64,000 nt of DNA, taken from Nepenthes gracilis (Eukaryota; Streptophyta; Magnoliopsida; Caryophyllales; Nepenthaceae). The stretch covers positions 10,316,501 to 10,380,500 of the forward strand of contig BSYO01000013.1 in assembly GCA_033239525.1 (NCBI GenBank), given 5' to 3'. Below, piece by piece: positions 58,218 through 64,000 of this stretch. The translations under genes were made by a program, and so were the position numbers. Below the pieces are notes generated by a model. That model was not told the origin of the DNA, ran no database searches, and saw only the letters and a program-made list of their open reading frames with translations. The first letter of the stretch is position 1, and each line of letters opens with the position of its first letter.

Positions 58218-58800
58218 TTATTTTCTTAATTGACAAGGGCCACACATATGATATTTTACATTTGACAGTTTAGGAAGCCATTCAACACAACTTTTCTTTA
58301 AAATTTCTGATAGGCTGTTAAAATTTAAGTGGCCAAGGCATTGATGCCACAATTCTGTGCTATCAGTTTTTGCGAAATTACATCCAAGAATGTGGTTTGG
58401 CTCGATACCATAAAGATTGTCGGGAGTTCTCTTACCCTCTAAGATTATCGAGCCATTTGTGTTGTAGATGGAGTATTTATTTTGGAAAAATCGGACCTCA
58501 AAGTTGTCATCACAGAATTGAATAATACTCAGGAGGTTAGATTTTAAGCTTGAGATATACAAGACATTACAAGGTTTCGAGAGTCCAGAGATACAGATCA
58601 GACCCCGGCCAAGAATAGGTGCTCTTACTCCATCACCAAAGACAACCATCCCATCAGGATGGTCTGACATTGAGGAGAATATGGCTTTATTTCCACACAT
58701 GTGTCTAGAGCATCTACTATCCAAGTACCACGAGACTAATTTTGAGCTTTTAAGGCAATATGAGAAACATTGTATGGATATGTTTTTGAAGAGTTTTTCT
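58218..58800 (-). pseudogene. Sirevirus protease and gag-pre-integrase
   Basis: An open frame of 168 codons begins MDSRCSRHMCGNKAIFSSMS, where the protease site DSGCSRHM has Gly changed to Arg. It continues VVFGDGVRAPILGRG, NVLYISSLKSNLLSIIQFCD and STELWHQCLGHLNFNSLSEI, ending CGPCQLRK of the pre-integrase zinc finger. The protease would be inactive. Confidence 0.88.
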
Positions 58801-60150
58801 CATTTTTCTTTATCTAGATTTTTCTCCCCGAATTCACTTTCTGATTCAACCTTTTTACTTATTCATTTAGTTACTGAATGTAATTGACAAGTTTATTCAT
58901 TTTTAGCAATTGTCTTTGGTTGTACAGAAGATTCATGGTGTAGCATCAAGGATAAATATGACCAACTTTTCTACATGCATGACAGGTAGGCACAAACTTA
59001 TGTATGGGAGAAGCGTTCATAGATCTTTGATTGTAATTTGTATATGACTTGTAAGTTTTTGTGGGTTTGTTTCTGACCTTTTGACTATGTAGATTAGGCA
59101 AAGGATTTGAGCCAAATCTTTTCTCCACACGTTGAGGTATCGTCTTAATGACTTTGGATGTTTTAGTATTTATGAGTGAAATTTTCGTGGCGGGAACAAA
59201 GATAGTTTTAGGTTGTGGGCCGTTTTGAAAAATTTTCTCAACATATCCCAAACCCTTTTTATTACGAGCAACTTTCCCAAGCCCCAACATATAATCAAGT
59301 TTTTGTGTTCCATTTAACAATTTTCTCATGTCGTTCTTAGTATTCTCAAGTTTTAATTCTAGGGATTTAATTTTGGCGATTAAGGAATTGTTATGCATTT
59401 CAAGTTCACGATGAACCTTTGTGGCACTATTCAAGTGGGTTACAACTTCCAAATTTTCTTTTTCTAGGTCTATGAGTTTACTATTCAGGATTTTATTTGT
59501 TTTCTTCACTTTTAAATATTCTCTAAACAGTTTATCATTTGCTTCTTGAAGTCCATCAAAATCATTATCTGGTTCTTCATGAGAGGAATCTGATTGTTCA
59601 GGAGGCGTACTGATAGCTTCATCACTACTAATGATAAATATCTTGAATTCCATATAATTAACTTTATCATCTTTGGAGGATTTTTTATCATGATTTTCAT
59701 CATCTCCATCGTTCGTTAGAGACGCATTTAAGGCTTTTTCTTTCTGATGCTTAAAGTTTGGGCACTCGATTTGGATATGATCGAAGTCGTGACATTTATG
59801 GCATTGGATTCCTTAGGGTTTCTTATTTTTAGAATCTTTAGTTTCCTTTTTATCTTTCTTAATTGAAGTGTGAGATAAATTGGTTCCTTTGGAGAGTCGT
59901 TTGCTATTCTTATTTTTGCAAATTTTCTTAAAATGTTTGACGAATAATGCAAAATCCTTATCACTACATGACTCATTGTTCGAGTGACGATTTTTCTCTT
60001 CCTTTATGTTTTCAAGGCAATTAATTTATTTCTTTTAGATTGAGGAATGGTGTGTTCATAAATCTTCAAGAACCCAACAAGTTCTTCTATTTTTAATTTA
60101 TCTAGATCTTTACTCTCTTCAATAGCCATGACTTTGGGTCTAAAATGTTC
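58801..60150 (-). pseudogene. Sirevirus gag
   Basis: Sense order: PKVMAIEESKDLDKLKIEEL and VGFLKIYEHTIPQSKR (60,145-60,040), a first CCHC knuckle CHKCHDFDHIQIEC near 59,790 (all four ligands present), an acidic coiled-coil-like stretch of about 150 codons (QEANDKLFREYLKVKKTNKI and on), then the second knuckle CHACRKVGHIYP near 58,960, whose last Cys is lost behind a stop. The open part 59,653-58,946 is 235 codons. The capsid N-terminus is deleted at 60,158. Confidence 0.9.
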
Positions 60151-60157
60151 AGGCAAA

Positions 60158-60911
60158 GATTGGCGGAAGCAGTACAGAAAATACTCAATACACGTAAAGA
60201 ATATTTATCTCTAAAAGCAAGAATAATAATATGTATGCAACGTAAACGACAATAAATAATAGTAAAAGGCACAGTTTTTTGGAGACGAAGGAAAAACTTG
60301 ATACCCACGATAATCGAGAAAAACCATCCGGGTTTCAACGGCCAGAGAAGAAATCCACTATGAAAATCAATTTACAAATCGGGTGGTATAGATGCGCTAA
60401 CCTAGCCGACTTACTTCCGTCTTGTGATCAATATCAAGAAACTCATTGGATTTGCCAGCGGCAACGAAACCGGATGCCTTCCGGTCTTCACATCAATCTT
60501 CTCTTTTGAACCGCTTAAAGTCGTGAACACAATCTGGTCCCCTTCTTCACTGTACTGATGTCATCAACGAATGTAGAAGGATGGAAGTATGGAAACGATA
60601 AAGAGAAGGTGGTGAGAAAATCCGTTAGAGCATGAGGCATAACGTAGTAGTTTCGGTTTTCTCAATCGAAGCAAGAATCATAAAACGAGAGAAGACTTTT
60701 TCTCAAAAGAGGCGCTCCAAATGCTGCTCAGCAACCACTAGGGCAACTGAAATAAGGTAGATATATATCGAGGGCTCAAAGAGGACTTCAAGAAAATTCT
60801 GCCCGTTGCCGCTGCGCTCGAGCGTGGCTTGAACACACAGCAGGCACACGGAGGGTTTCATGAGAAATCCTACGTGTGCTCCACCAAGCAGAAGGCGAGA
60901 AGCTATTAAGA
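60158..60911 (-). repeat. Sirevirus 5' LTR (minus), truncated both ends
   Basis: From GATTGGCGGAAGCAGTAC it matches 52,917 onward of the 3' LTR, including AACCTAGCCGACTTAC at 60,398 and GTAGATATATATCGAGG at 60,757. CTCGAG at 60,817. At the right it is cut by a copia LTR start at 60,917. Confidence 0.85.
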
Positions 60912-60916
60912 AATAT

Positions 60917-62379
60917 TGTTGTCAGGAAATTAAACCCAATTTAATGCAATGCAAAATATTGTTGTGGCTCATTGGGTTCCAGTCTAGAAGAGTAGTTGTG
61001 CAATTGGAAGAGCACGCGTGCAATTAATTAGGAAGCTAAATAGCAGTGAGTTGTTTTTGTATAAATTGTGAAGAAAGTTGGATGTATTTTGTGTGCCAGT
61101 TTCAAATTAATACAAAATGATTTTCTGGTATACATTGTATTTGTTAGAAATATTTGTCCAATTGGCATATTCTGTGACCATCTGTATTATTATATTGATG
61201 TCGGGTTGTGGGTAGTCGGGTTAAAGTCCGTTCGGTCCGCCCTCCACACGTCGAGCCCGTCCAAAGACCGCCCGCTCGCCTGGAGCCCGCTTGCTGCTCG
61301 AGCGCATAAACCAGAATGGGGGCCGCTCGCTTCCTGCTCGATATCCGCTCGAGCCGATAAACCAGTATGCCGCCCGCTCGCTGCTCGCCCTCCAGTCGCT
61401 CGAGCACCGCTGGGTTTCTGCCGAAACCCTACGGCTGCTCGCCGCGCGCTCGAGCCCCGCTCGAGCGGCGGCCCAACGGGCAGAATTTTTGAACGCGTTT
61501 TTGGCTCCACTATAAATTCATATCTTCTTTTCTTCAAACCCTAAGCACGCCACAGTCTCTCTGAAAATCCGGTGCAGCCATTAAGGCTTGAGAAGAAAGC
61601 TTTACATGCTTCAATTGTTTTAGCTTCTCTTGAGAAATCCAAAAGACATTACTTTGAGCTTCATAATCTAAAGAAGTTTCTCATTATTTTTCTTTCTCTT
61701 TTTCCATTCAAACCTTCATCCTTCCACCATTGTTGGAGACTTTGGTTCATGAAGAAGGAGACTCGTTCGTGATTGGAAATTCAAGTGGTTCGAGGGAAGA
61801 TTGACGTGAAGATCGGAATGAGTCCGGTTCCGTTGCCGCGGGCAAATCCAAGGAGTTCCTTGGTAGGGATCACGTGTCGGGAGTAAGTCGGCTAGGTTAG
61901 CGCGTCGTTACCACCCGGGCTGTAAGTTGATTTTCATAGTGCATTGCTTCTCTGGCCGTTGAAGCCCGGAGTGTTTTTCTCGATACCGTGGGTATCGAGT
62001 TTTCACTTCGTCACCAAAAAATTGAGTCTTTATTATTATTATTCATTGTTGTTAATGTTGTGCATGCTTATTAGTTCCGTTTACATCTAGAGTTAAATAT
62101 CCCTTACGTGTATCGGATATTTAATTTATTTATTTTTGTTTCCGCTATACTTTTAACGGGGTCGAAACACATTTGCACGAAACGTGCTTTTTCAGTATTC
62201 TCTGTCCTCCGTTTTCTGTTTTTATCCTTTCTGCTTGTATGAAGCGGGGGCTATCATGGCTATTTCTTCCGGCTGCCATTCCTCCTATTTGCTATGAAAC
62301 CTGTCCTAAATTTCTTCTAGGGTTGAACCACCTGCAACAGTGCTAATCATATTTGCTGCAGCGCTGGTTGTTTCCAACA
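60917..62379 (+). repeat. Copia 5' LTR split by a solo LTR
   Basis: Starts TGTTGTCAGGAAATTAAACC and ends GTTTCCAACA, followed at once by the primer site. Without the solo LTR and its extra GTATT it is about 405 bp. TATA box TATAAATT at about 61,059. It carries no CTCGAG cluster, unlike the other copia and gypsy LTRs here. Confidence 0.82.
61142..62194 (+). repeat. Solo Sirevirus LTR, TSD GTATT
   Basis: TGTTAGAAATATTTG to CGTGCTTTTTCA, 1,053 bp, very similar to 12,738-13,772. Perfect GTATT on both sides (61,137-61,141 and 62,195-62,199) within the copia LTR. CTCGAG at 61,293, 61,341, 61,397, 61,447 and 61,458; TATAAATT at 61,511. Made by recombination between the LTRs of a former full element. 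ORFs inside (61,068-61,544 and others) are not genes. Confidence 0.92.
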
Positions 62380-62380
62380 C

Positions 62381-62392
62381 TGGTATCAGAGA
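62381..62392 (+). promoter_or_regulatory. Copia primer binding site
   Basis: TGGTATCAGAGA one base after the LTR end, complementary to initiator Met tRNA. Confidence 0.85.
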
Positions 62393-62419
62393 TAGAAATG
62401 TTAAAATTGGAAAATTGAA

Positions 62420-63330
62420 ACTTTCCATTTCAGATCCTCAAACTCTCAAAGGGAAATTATGATACGTGAAGCATTCAATTTAAAGTGCTACTGGAATCTT
62501 ATGGCCTATGGAAAATTGTTGATAATGGTTTTTATAATGTTACTCTTGAAGAAGAAGAATCTTTTGACTCCAATCAAAGAAAGGAGCTCAAAGGCCTAAA
62601 AAAAAGGGATAAAAGAGCTCTGTTTGCATTATACCAGGCTATAGATAAGTCAAATTTTGAGAAAATTGCCCAAGCAAAAACATCTTGTGAATCATGGGAG
62701 ATGCTGCGAGCTTTCCATTGAGGGTGTTAATAAGGTTGTCAAAATGTGTTTGCAATTGTTAAAATTTGAATTTCTTGATTTGAATATAAATGAATCTGAA
62801 TCTATAACTGATTTCTTTGTCAAATTATTGATAATATTAAATGATATGTAATACAATGGTGGAACTAAAAGTGATGAAGAGATAACTGAGAAAATTTTAC
62901 GCTCCTTACCTTTAAATTTTGATTATATAGTGATGCTTGTTAAAGAAATCAAATATTTAAGTACGATGAAGCCAGATGAATTGTTGGGAATATTGCAAGT
63001 ACATGAACAATGTTTGAATAAAAAGTCCAGTTGTTCCTTAGATCAGGTTGTTTAATCTTAACTTGATTTAAAAGAAGTCTGAGAAGAATGTAATGCTATG
63101 AATTCTTCCAGGGAACAGCTTCCTTCCAAAACTTTTAGAGGCCATATTTATGGCCAACAAGGGAGAGGCAGAGAATTTCAACCATTTTTTAGATGAGAAA
63201 ACAGAGGCAAACGTGGAGGAAGAGGAAGATTAAGTGGAAACACAAGTTTTGATAAAAGAAATATTCAATGCTTTAATTATGGAAAGTTTGGACATTTTAA
63301 AAATGAATGTTGGTTCAGACAAAAAGATGA
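62420..63330 (+). pseudogene. Copia gag
   Basis: Open segments carry LLESYGLWKIVDNGF, KELKGLKKRDKRALFALYQA and IDKSNFEKIAQAKTSCESWE (62,485-62,721), SESITDFFVKLLIILND, ILRSLPLNFDYIV, then a zinc knuckle CFNYGKFGHFKNEC at about 63,270-63,310 with the second Cys changed to Tyr. These match the UBN2-type gag common in plant copia elements. Frameshifts occur near 62,720 and 62,850. Confidence 0.87.
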
Positions 63331-64000
63331 AATAATTGCAGATAATAATGTAATTGAAAATAAAAAGAATTCAGCTGTATCATCAACACTATTATTTACT
63401 CATAACGGCTCTTTAAAAAATGATGAAAATGCATGGTTTTTAGATACTCAGGCAACTAATCACATGACAGAAGAGAAGAACCAATTTGTTAATAAAGATG
63501 AAAGAGTAAAGGGCTTTGTTATCTTTAGAGACAACACTTGAGTAGAGGTACGTGGTGTTAGAAAAATTCTTATTCAACTTAACAATGATAATCATGATTT
63601 TGTCTCGAATATATATTTTGTGCCTAAATTGAAGAGAAATCTTTTGAGTGTGGAGCAACTATTGAAGAAAGAATACACTATTTCATTAAAGAATAGGGCT
63701 CTCACTTTACTAGACAGATTTGGAAACATTGTTGCTTATTTGCATATGTCCAGAGGAAGACTATTCCCATTATATATTTAACATGATAGTCAAAAGTGCT
63801 TGAGTGCTGTGGTTTGTGATGAATCTTGGCTCTATCATAAAAGGTATGGAAATTTTTATTTAGATGGACTACAAATTCTTCCTACTAAGAAAATGGTAAA
63901 GGGATTACCACCTATTATCACTCCTCATCAAATTTGTAAGACACGTATTCTTGGCAAACAACAAAGAGAGCAACTTTCTAAAACAATAAACTGGAGGGCT
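63331..64000 (+). pseudogene. Copia protease and gag-pre-integrase, runs off window
   Basis: Continues the gag frame: NAWFLDTQATNHMT at about 63,430, the protease site with DTG changed to DTQ, then YFVPKLKRNLLSVEQLLKKE and SWLYHKRYGNFYLDGLQIL, KKMVKGLPPI, ending KTINWRA at the last base. Only three stops interrupt about 300 codons (63,195, 63,540, 63,781), so this copy is less decayed than most. Integrase, RT and 3' LTR lie beyond the window. Confidence 0.88.

Larger units (their letters stand above)
52866..60911 (-). mobile_element. Pol-bearing Sirevirus (minus), 5' end damaged
   Basis: Sense order: partial 5' LTR (60,911-60,158), gag (60,150-58,946), protease, integrase, RT, RNase H (down to about 55,740), an extra ORF (55,482-54,343), polypurine boxes, 3' LTR (53,838-52,866). 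This is Sirevirus architecture. Gag joins the LTR directly near 60,158: the last 60 bases or so of the LTR, the primer site and the first part of gag are gone. The far end is cut by a copia LTR at 60,917. Stops in every domain show it is inactive. Confidence 0.88.

Noticed and set aside
61068..61544. 158-codon plus-strand ORF with Ser/Ala/Pro-rich end
   Set aside because: Covers a copia LTR and the palindrome zone of the nested solo LTR; repeat translation only.

Overview
This window reads as nuclear DNA of a flowering plant, probably a eudicot. It is AT-rich and is filled almost end to end with nested, decayed LTR retrotransposons. I found no complete host gene, rRNA, tRNA, CRISPR array or bacterial feature. 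The lineages recognised are typical of plants: Ty3/gypsy chromoviruses of Tekay type (tRNA-iMet primer site, C-terminal chromodomain, LTRs of 1-3 kb), Ty1/copia Sireviruses (LTRs of about 1 kb, several polypurine boxes before the 3' LTR, an extra ORF after pol), Ty1/copia Tork/TNT1-like elements, two other copia types, and one scrap of a Tat/Ogre-like gag. The species cannot be named from the sequence.

Layout. 1-3,600: tail of a plus-strand gypsy pol, split by a copia-like LTR, then its 3' LTR. 3,600-6,147: minus-strand copia pol (protease, integrase, RT). 6,148-26,261: a nest of related gypsy LTRs in both orientations, holding a decayed plus-strand PR-RT-RNaseH-INT-chromodomain pol (19,141-21,881) and a minus-strand LARD-like element with almost no coding capacity (15,151-19,126). 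A young gag-only Sirevirus derivative (10,970-13,772, TSD GAGGT) sits inside this nest. 26,262-30,458: minus-strand copia gag, then a minus-strand gypsy gag with its 5' LTR. 31,205-38,688: a minus-strand Tork element with both LTRs and an imperfect TSD; it lacks RT and its 5' LTR holds a 3.1-kb solo gypsy LTR. 40,489-44,960: an old gag-only Sirevirus derivative with TSD ATGTT. 44,961-49,408: AT-rich DNA with weak gene-like scraps. 49,409-51,069: a third, 5'-truncated gag-only derivative. 51,798-52,814: a Tork-like LTR. 52,866-60,911: a minus-strand, pol-bearing Sirevirus with an extra 3' ORF. 60,917-64,000: a plus-strand copia element whose 5' LTR holds a solo Sirevirus LTR (TSD GTATT); it runs off the window.

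How the parts relate. The pol-bearing Sirevirus type is the plausible source of enzymes for the three gag-only derivatives. All three derivatives share one fusion junction joining the end of gag to the tail of ORF3, which indicates a single founding deletion that then spread. A second cross-family pattern is a dense run of CTCGAG/GCTCGAGC palindromes just upstream of the LTR TATA boxes in Sirevirus, Tork and gypsy LTRs alike. Nearly every coding region carries stops or frameshifts, so none of the elements looks autonomous now. All family assignments come from motif recognition by eye.
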